From: Helicobacter sp.
Lineage (GTDB): Bacteria; Campylobacterota; Campylobacteria; Campylobacterales; Helicobacteraceae
Assembly (NCBI GenBank): GCA_014799985.1
Contig: JAAVGZ010000065.1
Coordinates: 1-8,864 of the forward strand
Direction of reading: 5' to 3'
DNA length: 8,864 bases
Under the pieces are notes generated by a model. That model had not been told where the DNA came from, ran no database searches, and saw only the letters and a program-made list of their open reading frames with translations. How positions within the stretch are numbered: the first letter of the stretch is position 1; each line of letters begins with the position of its first letter. The position numbers were made by a program, and so were the translations under genes. Below, one piece after another: positions 1 to 5,970 of the stretch.

Positions 1-27
1 AAGAATCTCAAATGCCAAAAATCCAAA

Positions 28-54
28 GAGATGTTTCGCTTCGCTCAACATGAC
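28..54. repeat. Left arm of 27-bp perfect inverted repeat
   Basis: The bases here are the exact reverse complement (27 of 27) of 323-349. The core reads CGCTTCGCTCAACATGAC. The arm can itself fold: ATGTT and AACAT bracket a GAGCGAAGCGA-type loop when read on the opposite strand. The two arms enclose both MITE-like units at 66-154 and 182-294, giving a nested palindromic block. I see no gene in it. It resembles a dispersed intergenic repeat rather than an insertion sequence, since no transposase lies nearby. Confidence 0.85.
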
Positions 55-65
55 AAGATTCCAAT

Positions 66-154
66 TGTCATTGCGAGCGTTCGCAAGAACGCGTGGCAAT
101 CAAACGTCACGGAATCTCGATACGTTTGATTGCTTCGCTTTGCTCGCAATGACA
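66..154. repeat. MITE-like palindromic repeat, unit 1 (89 bp)
   Basis: The unit starts TGTCATTGCGAGCG and ends with its near complement TTTGCTCGCAATGACA. Inside, the arms GGCAATCAAACGT (about 95-107) and ACGTTTGATTGC (122-133) pair, so most of the unit can fold as one long hairpin around a spacer at 108-121. A side hairpin CGTTC-GCAA-GAACG lies at 79-92. There is no reading frame with gene character. It belongs to the same family as 182-294 and 8663-8770 but lacks part of their centre. Non-autonomous mobile element or REP-like sequence are both possible. Confidence 0.8.
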
Positions 155-181
155 CAAGACTATCGCTTTGCATTATTTTTT

Positions 182-294
182 TGTCATTGCGAGCGAGCAC
201 AACGTGCGAGCGCGGCAACCAACCGTGTGCGAAGCTAGAATCATGAGGATTCTATGCCGTTTGCTTGCTTCGTCCTATCGTCCTCGCAATGACA
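182..294 (+). repeat. MITE-like palindromic repeat, unit 2 (113 bp)
   Basis: It begins TGTCATTGCGAGCGAGC and ends CTCGCAATGACA. The central part, about 216-256, reads close to the reverse complement of 8700-8738: both share the AATCATGAGGATTCTA block and the AACCGTG block. A side hairpin GCAC-AAC-GTGC sits at 197-207, where unit 1 has CGTTC-GCAA-GAACG. This unit and the one at 8663-8770 are full-length homologues in opposite orientation. Confidence 0.8.
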
Positions 295-322
295 CAAAAT
301 AGCACGCATAAAAATGTCCATC

Positions 323-349
323 GTCATGTTGAGCGAAGCGAAACATCTC
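323..349. repeat. Right arm of 27-bp perfect inverted repeat
   Basis: Exact reverse complement of 28-54. It reads GTCATGTTGAGCGAAGCGAA and then ACATCTC. Its layout parallels the ends of the MITE-like units: the same GAGCGAAGCGA loop is held by ATGTT/AACAT here and by ATTGC/GCAAT in the other family, so the stem bases changed together. Confidence 0.85.
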
Positions 350-530
350 ATCATCACCAGCAAACAACATGCAAGCATGCCAACCAACAATCACAGAATC
401 CCAAACACCCATCATCACAAAGCCACAATATCACAATTTCAAAACCCCATGATTCCCAACCACCACCAAAAATCCCCACCAACACCACACAACATGCATG
501 ATTCCATGCCCATTTCCATTTTCAGCACAA
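350..530 (+). other. C-rich, G-poor intergenic stretch, possible Rho-loading (rut-like) region
   Basis: By hand count 361-530 contains about 64 C and only about 10 G on the plus strand, with runs such as CCCCACCAACACCACACAAC. An RNA copied from the plus strand would be C-rich and poorly structured, the property expected of Rho utilisation sites. Short open frames over it are low-complexity (His, Gln, Pro, Thr) and have no ribosome site, so I do not call them genes. Strand skew could also come from a decayed repeat. The function is inferred from composition alone. Confidence 0.35.
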
Positions 531-537
531 TTTAAGT

Positions 538-548
538 GGGGGGGGGGG
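538..548 (+). promoter_or_regulatory. Intergenic poly-G tract (G11) beside a -10-like box
   Basis: Eleven consecutive G lie 78 bases before the start of the small membrane ORF, outside any credible reading frame. TAGAAT at 549-554 follows immediately and resembles a sigma-70 -10 box, so the tract would sit in the -35/-10 spacer. Length changes by slipped-strand mispairing would alter spacing and promoter strength, as established for homopolymer promoters in Neisseria porA. I see no good -35 match (TTCAGC at 521-526 is only a weak one, at 22 bases), and Helicobacter promoters often lack one. That the tract is mutable is a safe inference from its length; the promoter role is tentative. Confidence 0.5.
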
Positions 549-626
549 TAGAATTTGTTGTAAAAGGGGCTCGAGCCGTTTGCAATTTATCAGGCTTTGC
601 GTTGCCCCATTGACGGAGGATTCTCG

Positions 627-767
627 ATGTTCAAATATGTGCTATTGTCTCTCGTATTGTTGATATTTTTGGTAGGCTCGTATGTGATTGTCAAAACTAT
701 CGTGCAATATACGCAACGTATCGCGCAGCATGTCAGCGAGGATTTGTCTGAAAATGCCAAAGAATGA
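627..767 (+). CDS. Small single-pass membrane protein, 46 residues, function unknown
   Basis: The ATG at 627 follows a clear ribosome site, GGAGGA at 615-620, with six bases between. The product has 46 residues: residues 4-22 are almost wholly hydrophobic (YVLLSLVLLIFLVGSYVIV), followed by a basic-to-acidic tail of about 24 residues. This is the layout of a bitopic membrane peptide with a short cytoplasmic or periplasmic tail; it could also be read as an uncleaved signal anchor. The 3' end overlaps the next gene by 14 bases in another frame, suggesting translational coupling. It lies downstream of the G11 tract and candidate promoter. I recognise no family; the call rests on the ribosome site, the membrane segment and the coupled overlap. 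Confidence 0.6.
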   Translation: MFKYVLLSLVLLIFLVGSYVIVKTIVQYTQRIAQHVSEDLSENAKE

Positions 768-1062
768 CGCTTTTGCCTGCACGCAATGTGGCGCATGTTG
801 CAGGCGCATTGCGCGAATCGCCGAGCTCGCGCGTTTCGATGATGGCAGCGGAATCTGCAAATATCTGGATAAATCGCGTAATCTATGCACAATCTATGCC
901 AATCGACCCGAGATTTGTTGTATTGACATGATGTTTGAACGTCATTTTGCGAAAAATTATTCTAAGGAGCAGTTCTATGCGCTCAACGCAAAAGCATGCA
1001 ATATTTTGCAAGAAATGATGGGGATTCCAAAGAGATTCCGTGTGGAGGTTGATGTAATGTAG
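754..1062 (+). CDS. YkgJ-type cysteine-cluster (zinc/iron-chelating) protein
   Basis: The 102-residue product carries the CxxCxxCC signature at residues 9-16 (CTQCGACC), then C35, C45, C55-C56 and C82, the pattern of the YkgJ/UPF0153 putative zinc- or iron-chelating family. Members are small cytoplasmic proteins without a proven reaction. An in-frame ATG at 688 would add 22 residues that overlap the membrane ORF in another frame and have no family character, so I prefer 754, where the cysteine motif starts nine residues in, as usual. No strong ribosome site precedes 754 (GCGAGGA at 735-741 is far), which fits translation coupled to the upstream ORF. The RPEICC element at 51-56 is also typical of the family. 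The gene ends 44 bases before the next gene; shared transcription is likely but not shown. Confidence 0.85.
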   Translation: MPKNDAFACTQCGACCRRIARIAELARFDDGSGICKYLDKSRNLCTIYANRPEICCIDMMFERHFAKNYSKEQFYALNAKACNILQEMMGIPKRFRVEVDVM

Positions 1063-1106
1063 ACAACCAACATGGAATCCATTCAATTTATCACAAAGGA
1101 GGCAAC

Positions 1107-2129
1107 ATGCCATTACCACTCATTCCGCTCGTAGCAGCCATTGGCGCTGGCGCAGCGGCGATTTATTCGGGCAAAAAGGGCTATGACACATATAGCGACA
1201 CGCAAGAGGCGAGCAAGTATCGCGAGGATTCGGACGAGCTCTATAATGCTGCGGCGGGCTCGCTGAATGCAGCGCAAGAAGAGGCGCAGAATCTGTTTAT
1301 TGAAATTGGCAAGATTCAGGCAAGAATTGTGCAGAACAACCTCAATAAATATGGGGAATTGGTCGAAAAACTCGAGCTAAACGATAATGTTGCGCTAGAC
1401 GAGATTTTGGGCAAAGAAAGCTTGCGGGGCTTGCGCGAAATTAAGGATTCGATTGTGAATCTCACGACAACTCTTGGCGGCTTGGCTGCTAGCAGCCTCG
1501 CGGGCGCAATGGCTGGCTTTGGCGCGTTTGGCGCGGCTGGGCTTTTCGCGAGCGCAAGCACGGGCACGGCGATTGCCTCGCTAAGCGGTGTTGCCGCAAC
1601 GAACGCAACGCTTGCGTTTTTTGGAGGTGGCAGTCTCGCAGCAGGTGGGCTCGGAATGGCGGGCGGAATGTGGGTTTTGGGCGGCATTGTCGCCGCACCC
1701 GCGCTCGCAATCTTTGCCACAGTGCTTGCGGGCAGCGCCGAGAAGAAAAAAGAGGACGCAAAGTCGTATTATTTGACGATTAAGGCGCTTGTTGAGGCAA
1801 TGGAATCCGAGGCGCTGACATGGCGAGCCGTTGCGAATCGGGCGAAGGAAAAAATCCAAAGTTTGGAGCAAAATGATGCGTTTTTGGGGCAAAAAATTGG
1901 CATTGTCGATTTTATTTTGCAGCAAAAAGGCGCAAATATTGCGCGATGGGAGAAAAATGAGCAGATTGAATGCAAGACGATGATGCAGCTTGCCGAAACG
2001 CTTGTGAACACCATTAATGCGCCACTTATGTATGACGAGGACAGCCTGACGCTGCGAATCCAAGACCATCAACGCAAATGCAAGAATCTCATTGAAGAAA
2101 TCAATGTGAGATGGGGTGGGAAAAAGTAA
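1107..2129 (+). CDS. Glycine-zipper membrane-hairpin protein with coiled-coil arms, function unknown
   Basis: A strong AAAGGAGG at 1095-1102 fixes the start. The 340-residue product has four parts: a short hydrophobic N-terminus (residues 2-20), a charged helical arm (about 30-118) with coiled-coil character, a long Gly/Ala/Ser-rich hydrophobic region (about 122-210) containing STGTAIASLSGVAATNATLA and GGGSLAAGGLGMAGG, and a second charged helical arm (about 211-340) with several Gln/Glu/Lys-rich stretches. The glycine spacing favours close helix packing, so a membrane-inserted hairpin or an oligomeric pore or scaffold is plausible. I have an impression that similar Gly/Ala segments recur in otherwise unrelated bacterial proteins, but cannot check it. 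There is no nucleotide-binding or catalytic motif. It heads a group of four same-strand unassigned genes. High local GC follows from the Gly/Ala codons. Confidence 0.8.
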   Translation: MPLPLIPLVAAIGAGAAAIYSGKKGYDTYSDTQEASKYREDSDELYNAAAGSLNAAQEEAQNLFIEIGKIQARIVQNNLNKYGELVEKLELNDNVALDEILGKESLRGLREIKDSIVNLTTTLGGLAASSLAGAMAGFGAFGAAGLFASASTGTAIASLSGVAATNATLAFFGGGSLAAGGLGMAGGMWVLGGIVAAPALAIFATVLAGSAEKKKEDAKSYYLTIKALVEAMESEALTWRAVANRAKEKIQSLEQNDAFLGQKIGIVDFILQQKGANIARWEKNEQIECKTMMQLAETLVNTINAPLMYDEDSLTLRIQDHQRKCKNLIEEINVRWGGKK

Positions 2130-2133
2130 AACA

Positions 2134-2164
2134 ATCGTTGGGAAGACATATTCTTCCCAACGAT
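2134..2164 (+). promoter_or_regulatory. Perfect 13-bp intergenic hairpin
   Basis: ATCGTTGGGAAGA (2134-2146) pairs perfectly with TCTTCCCAACGAT (2152-2164) around a five-base loop, CATAT. It lies in the 67-base gap between two same-strand genes. No T-run follows, so it is not a standard intrinsic terminator; it may stabilise the upstream mRNA 3' end, be an RNase cleavage point, or attenuate the downstream genes. It could alternatively be a protein-binding operator. Confidence 0.7.
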
Positions 2165-2196
2165 AATGAACCATAATCACATAAAAGGAGAAAAAC

Positions 2197-3840
2197 ATGG
2201 TAGTAAAACCATTTTATGAAGAAGTCATTGACGAAATTGGCACACAAACGCTTGCACGTTTTGGGCTCAATATCTTTAGCTTTAGTAGCTATGCTGCGTA
2301 TGGAGCGAGTGTTACAATGACAAATGACGCGGCAAGGTCGTATAAACAACACAAGGCAAATGCACAAGGTTTTGGGCATTATTTTGAGGAGCTCGATAGT
2401 GGATTACAGAATGTCGCCGATTCTTTTTTGAATACGGGGGATAAAACCTATACGACAGATACTCTGGCAGATATTAAATATGTGCAAGGTCTTTTGGCGA
2501 GCGAAAAGAAGCTTGAAAACCTGAATCCAAAAGATAGGGCAAAGATAGAACATATCTTGGCAAACTATGGTGATGAAGTCAAAAATATGGACTTTCAAGA
2601 TTGGCTAGACTATTTTGCGCAAAAGAATCATGACACAGCAGATACTGTTACGGTTGATGAACGTGGCAATATAGTCAATGCTTCACAGCTCAAAGCCGTT
2701 AAAAATACAAGTAAATTGCTCGAAGACCGTTACCTTTTTGGTCCCGTTAATGAAATTAAAGTACCCCTTGATGATTACAAAAGACACAGGGAGCAACTTG
2801 AAAAATGGATTGAAAAAGGTAGAAAATCGGAAAACCCAGAGATTAAAGAAAGGGCACATAAAGCAGAAATTGCGCTTCGCAAGCTCAATGCAAACAATGT
2901 TTGCAATCGTTTAATGTGCGAGAATCCGCGTTTTATGGCAGTTGCCACGCAAGCCGGCGTTGGCATTGGGCATGCTGCCCAAACGGGAGTGAACGATGCG
3001 GTTGTTGCGGCGATGTCTACTCTCGCAAGTGGTATAGTCTGGGAAGTCAAGGATATGTATGCAAGTCGGGCAATCGATTCCGATGTTACGATTATGACAC
3101 GAATCGAAAGACTTCTTAAAAGAGTCATGGACATTTTTAAGAGTACGTTTGTGCGAGGTGCAGGATTTGGTGCAATTGATGCGATTATGGGTATCATTGG
3201 GCAGATTTTTACATCTGTTGCTTCTTCGCTCAAGATTCTATGGAAGAATATGCGAGCAAGCGCGAAGAGTATTTATAATGGAATCTATAGTTATGTCGAT
3301 GGCAAAATTACAAATATGCGCGAACTATTGAGCACGATTCTAAAATCCATTTTCTCTGCAGCGTGGGTTGTCCCCGTTATTGCACTCGAACAAAAACTCG
3401 CACTTATGCTCCCATTTGGTAGTCTTTTTGCGCCCATATTTGCCATTGTAGCTGGGGCTTTTGCGGTCGTACTCACGCATCGCAGCATCGATATGGCACT
3501 TGATTCGATTTTTACGGTGCTGATTGATAAAGATGAGGCAAGGTTGCGCACAAATGAAATTGCTGAATTGATTGCCAACAATCTTCCCATGCTTGTGAAT
3601 GAGCGCGAGGAGCTCACGCGTCTCATTGAGGCAACGCACCAACAAAGGATTATGAGTCTTGAATCGTCATTTGCTGATTATCAACAAGCAAATATCCATT
3701 TAGATTCTTGTGAAATCACAGAATCTTTGGAAAATATTTGTAGAATCTTTGGTGGAAAATTGCCAACAAAAACAATGAGTGATGTGCGCGATGTTTTGCA
3801 AAACACTAACCGCACAGGCAAGCTACAATGGGTTGAATAA
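2197..3840 (+). CDS. Large membrane-associated protein of unknown function, 547 residues
   Basis: AAAGGAG at 2184-2190 supports this start. The first 245 residues are mostly soluble and helical, with many charged residues; a compact stretch at about 143-190 (NHDTADTV, DERGNI, ASQLKAVKN, then DRYLFGP) looks like a conserved domain core but I cannot name it. Residues 248-285 are small-residue rich (GVGIGHAAQTG). Stronger hydrophobic segments lie at about 320-347, 384-398 and 402-426, the last two forming a likely membrane hairpin. The C-terminal 120 residues are charged and helical. No catalytic motif, signal peptide or nucleotide-binding loop is visible. It sits between two other unassigned genes and shares membrane tendency with its upstream neighbour, so a joint membrane complex is a reasonable inference. 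A pore-forming or toxin-like role is possible but unproven. Confidence 0.8.
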   Translation: MVVKPFYEEVIDEIGTQTLARFGLNIFSFSSYAAYGASVTMTNDAARSYKQHKANAQGFGHYFEELDSGLQNVADSFLNTGDKTYTTDTLADIKYVQGLLASEKKLENLNPKDRAKIEHILANYGDEVKNMDFQDWLDYFAQKNHDTADTVTVDERGNIVNASQLKAVKNTSKLLEDRYLFGPVNEIKVPLDDYKRHREQLEKWIEKGRKSENPEIKERAHKAEIALRKLNANNVCNRLMCENPRFMAVATQAGVGIGHAAQTGVNDAVVAAMSTLASGIVWEVKDMYASRAIDSDVTIMTRIERLLKRVMDIFKSTFVRGAGFGAIDAIMGIIGQIFTSVASSLKILWKNMRASAKSIYNGIYSYVDGKITNMRELLSTILKSIFSAAWVVPVIALEQKLALMLPFGSLFAPIFAIVAGAFAVVLTHRSIDMALDSIFTVLIDKDEARLRTNEIAELIANNLPMLVNEREELTRLIEATHQQRIMSLESSFADYQQANIHLDSCEITESLENICRIFGGKLPTKTMSDVRDVLQNTNRTGKLQWVE

Positions 3841-3862
3841 ATTATTCATAGAAGGAGCAATC

Positions 3863-4672
3863 ATGCGTTCAATTTTAAATCGTACAATTGGTAAGGTTTT
3901 TGCTGATAATGATAAGGAAAAACTCGTTGCCGAGATTGAAGAATTGTTACTTTGTGATTTTTTTGATGACGTATATCGCGATTCGGTACATGCAAAGATT
4001 GAAGGCATAGATGACATTGCGGCTCTCAAAAGTCTCGCAGAATCTGTGCGTCTTAGTGCGGGCTGCTTTGAGCATATCGAAGGCATGCTTGCGCATGCGT
4101 ATATCACCAAAGAAGAGCGCGCCAAGTTTCATGAAAAATGCAAAGTTGCAAACAATGAAAAGCTTGCAAAATATGTCGTCATTATGGAGCTCACTTATCG
4201 GCTTCTTGAACGCGTACACACAATGCGCCCCAAAGAAATCAACGAGAGCTATCGCGCAAGAATGAGCCAAAAAGTTAGGCATGCGAGCTTGCTTTTCAAG
4301 TTCGATATTTTGCAAGAGCTTGACAACAAAGTTGCTAAAACAAGCGCATTGATTGGCACAATGAATCAGCTCTATAATGATAAATGTCTCGATAGTCATG
4401 TATGTGCTGATATTCTCGAGAGACTTAATAATGCTGATATTGACCAAGCAGAATTTAGCGAGATAGAGAATCGCTTGAGCTCCAAAACATGGGGACAACG
4501 ATTCGATATTGCAGGGAATGTGGCGGGCGGCGCTGTGCAGGTTGCCGAAGTTGCATCTGGATTTTTGCCAACAACTATGGCAGAACGTGTGATTGTTACA
4601 GCAATTAAAGAGACCAAAGAAGCAATTGTTGCAACATCAAAAAACAAAAAAGAATCAAAGGAAGAATCATGA
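3863..4672 (+). CDS. Helical protein of unknown function with a small-residue C-terminal segment
   Basis: I place the start at 3863, after GAAGGAG at 3851-3857, rather than at an in-frame ATG at 3779 that lies inside the previous gene; the gap to that gene is then 22 bases. The 269-residue product is predominantly charged helix up to about residue 210. Residues 214-248 (from FDIAGNVAGGAVQVAEVASG) are mostly small and hydrophobic with glycines at 218, 222, 223 and 233, reminiscent of a glycine-zipper or amphipathic membrane-binding helix, and the last 15 residues are Lys/Glu-rich. I recognise no family. The stop overlaps the next start as ATGA, indicating coupled translation and probably matched output of the two proteins. 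Confidence 0.75.
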   Translation: MRSILNRTIGKVFADNDKEKLVAEIEELLLCDFFDDVYRDSVHAKIEGIDDIAALKSLAESVRLSAGCFEHIEGMLAHAYITKEERAKFHEKCKVANNEKLAKYVVIMELTYRLLERVHTMRPKEINESYRARMSQKVRHASLLFKFDILQELDNKVAKTSALIGTMNQLYNDKCLDSHVCADILERLNNADIDQAEFSEIENRLSSKTWGQRFDIAGNVAGGAVQVAEVASGFLPTTMAERVIVTAIKETKEAIVATSKNKKESKEES

Positions 4673-5004
4673 ACAACACGTATGTTATTCTACTAAAAAA
4701 CATCGGCTACATTTTGTGGAAAAATCTCCGCAAACACCCACTAAGCATGGTGAAGATTGGGAAATTGGGCTTTAGCCTCAAATCAAGCATTCAGAATGCG
4801 GCGTCAGACGATAAAAAGGTGCGCATCGAATCGACAATGGAAATTGTCGAGAGTGTCTTGGAGTTTCGACAGAGCAATCCAAAAGATTTTGATGTCATCT
4901 TAAATGCTTTGAGCGAGTTTGTGCAGGAATACAAGAATCCAGACACAAATGAAGCAATCATGAAAATCTTACTCAAAGAAACAGAGGTGAGCGATGATTC
5001 ATAG
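4669..5004 (+). CDS. Small charged protein of unknown function, 111 residues
   Basis: The start shares ATGA with the stop of the preceding gene, so coupled translation is likely; GGAAGAA just upstream could serve as a ribosome site. Residues 1-35 are basic and partly hydrophobic (ILLKNIGYILWKNLRKHP), suitable for peripheral membrane contact, while residues 46-111 are acidic and helical. There is no recognisable motif. Its size, position at the end of the group and coupling to a larger partner would suit an accessory, regulatory or antagonist (immunity-like) role, but that is speculation. It is followed by a weak terminator-like hairpin. Confidence 0.65.
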   Translation: MNNTYVILLKNIGYILWKNLRKHPLSMVKIGKLGFSLKSSIQNAASDDKKVRIESTMEIVESVLEFRQSNPKDFDVILNALSEFVQEYKNPDTNEAIMKILLKETEVSDDS

Positions 5005-5008
5005 AGAC

Positions 5009-5036
5009 AGCATTCTTAATATATAGAATGTTTTTT
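5009..5036 (+). terminator. Weak intrinsic-terminator-like hairpin
   Basis: CATTCT (5011-5016) pairs with AGAATG (5025-5030), extendable by a G-T and an A-T pair, around an eight-base loop and followed by six T (5031-5036). The stem is short and AT-rich, so read-through is likely. The position, just after the last of four unassigned genes and before a polysaccharide gene, suits a boundary. The same bases contain TATAGAAT (5023-5028 region), a -10-like element that might instead start transcription of the next operon. Confidence 0.45.
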
Positions 5037-5060
5037 GATTCAATACAAAAAGGAGCAACG

Positions 5061-5930
5061 ATGAATGTTATTTTGTTTGGCACAGGGATTGCAGCGCAGA
5101 GGTGCGTGCATTATGTCCAAGAACGAGGCGATACGATTCTTTGTTTTGTGGACAACGACAAAGCAAAGCAGGGCACAACAATTGCCCTAGAATCCGTGCG
5201 GGGGGGGGGGGCAGAAATGGTTAAATATGCTATCCATTCGCCAGAAATTTTGCAGAATTTTGAGTTTGATAAAATTGTCATTGCGTCCCACATGTTCTTT
5301 CGCGAGATTTTAGAAAGCCTAGAAAAATTAAAGATTCCGCAAGCGCTCATCGACACTAGTTTCGCCACATGGCGCAATCTCGCGCGGCACACATTCTTGG
5401 CAGATTTTGCCAAGCTCGCTTTAAAACGTGGCTTGGAAGGAAATGTCGCCGAATGCGGCGTCTATCGCGGCGAGTTTGCGCGCGTTATCAATCAATGTTT
5501 TCCAAATAAGACTTTCTATCTTATGGACACATTTGAGAGTTTTGCAGCAAAAGACTTGCAAAACGAAACGGAGCAGGCGCAAAAATATGCGCATGCATTT
5601 TCGCAAACAAGCGCTGAATATGTCCTCTCGAAAATGCCCAATCCTGCGCAATGCGTGGTGCGCAAAGGCTGGTTTCCCGACACCGCGCGCGGGCTCGAAA
5701 ACGAGCGCTTTTGCTTCGTAAGCCTCGATATGGATTTGCATGACCCCATCTTGGCGGGGCTTGAATTTTTTTACCCACGCATGGTCAAGGGTGGGGCAAT
5801 TTTGATTGATGATTATTTTAGCCACGTCTTTGTAGGAGCGGCAAAAGCAGTCGATGATTTTTGCGATAAAAATCACCTTTCATTTACGCCTATCGGCGAT
5901 AGTTATGGCGTTGTTTTGCTAAAACAATAG
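5061..5930 (+). CDS. Phase-variable TylF/MycF-type methyltransferase with N-terminal Rossmann-like domain (copy 1)
   Basis: AAAAAGGAG ending at 5054 places the start at 5061 rather than at an in-frame ATG at 5028. The 289-residue product begins with a nucleotide-binding-like fold (VILFGTGIAA at 3-12; CFVDNDKAKQG at 28-38) as in sugar-modifying proteins of the PglD type. From about residue 125 it matches the TylF/MycF SAM-dependent O-methyltransferase family: VAECGVYRGEFA (129-140) for SAM, MDTFESF (155-161), KGWFPDT (202-208), and the acidic residues of SLDMDLH (D223, D225) and IDDY (D250, D251), which bind metal in this family. The likely substrate is a sugar hydroxyl of a surface polysaccharide. 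Twelve G at codons 47-51 make expression switchable: one extra G gives a stop at 5222-5224, one fewer a stop at 5311-5313. The frame is open in this sequence. Confidence 0.85.
   Translation: MNVILFGTGIAAQRCVHYVQERGDTILCFVDNDKAKQGTTIALESVRGGGAEMVKYAIHSPEILQNFEFDKIVIASHMFFREILESLEKLKIPQALIDTSFATWRNLARHTFLADFAKLALKRGLEGNVAECGVYRGEFARVINQCFPNKTFYLMDTFESFAAKDLQNETEQAQKYAHAFSQTSAEYVLSKMPNPAQCVVRKGWFPDTARGLENERFCFVSLDMDLHDPILAGLEFFYPRMVKGGAILIDDYFSHVFVGAAKAVDDFCDKNHLSFTPIGDSYGVVLLKQ
5200..5211 (+). repeat. Intragenic poly-G tract (G12), phase-variation site of copy 1
   Basis: Twelve G encode part of Arg-Gly-Gly-Gly-Ala at residues 47-51. The present length keeps the gene in frame. Lengths of 9, 12 or 15 would be ON; other lengths lead to early stops and a product lacking the whole methyltransferase domain. 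Tracts of this length are established contingency loci in Campylobacter and Helicobacter. Confidence 0.9.
5646..5710 (+). repeat. Near-identical block shared with 6556-6620
   Basis: Bases 5646-5710 match 6556-6620 with only two differences by eye (5684 and 5702, both C to T and silent). The first 38 bases are identical. The block encodes AQCVVRKGWFPDTARGLENER in both paralogues, whereas the DNA around it has diverged. The block sits at the same distance (910 bases) as the two start codons, so the genes have no net length change up to here. Recent gene conversion or homologous exchange would explain it; strong selection on both protein and codons is a weaker alternative. Confidence 0.8.
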
Positions 5931-5970
5931 CTAAATCGATGATAGTCGCGACTTAAAATCAGGAGGATAT

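Noticed and set aside
66..294. Insertion sequence
   Set aside because: The units are about 90-113 bp and encode nothing; no transposase is in the window.
28..349. CRISPR array
   Set aside because: Repeats are palindromic, of unequal length, in mixed orientation and without regular spacers; no cas gene is present.
50..535. Three short plus-strand open frames (50-238, 265-501, 314-535)
   Set aside because: They run across palindromic repeats and the low-complexity C-rich stretch, lack ribosome sites, and their products have no protein-like composition.
688..753. Upstream start for the YkgJ-type gene
   Set aside because: The added 22 residues overlap the better-supported membrane ORF in another frame and precede the usual start of the family domain.
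1581..2198. Antisense open frame of 205 codons opposite the Gly/Ala protein gene
   Set aside because: No ribosome site or recognisable motif; the plus-strand gene has AAAGGAGG and consistent protein architecture.
3779..3862. Upstream start for the 269-residue protein
   Set aside because: It lies inside the previous gene and has no ribosome site, whereas 3863 has GAAGGAG six bases ahead.
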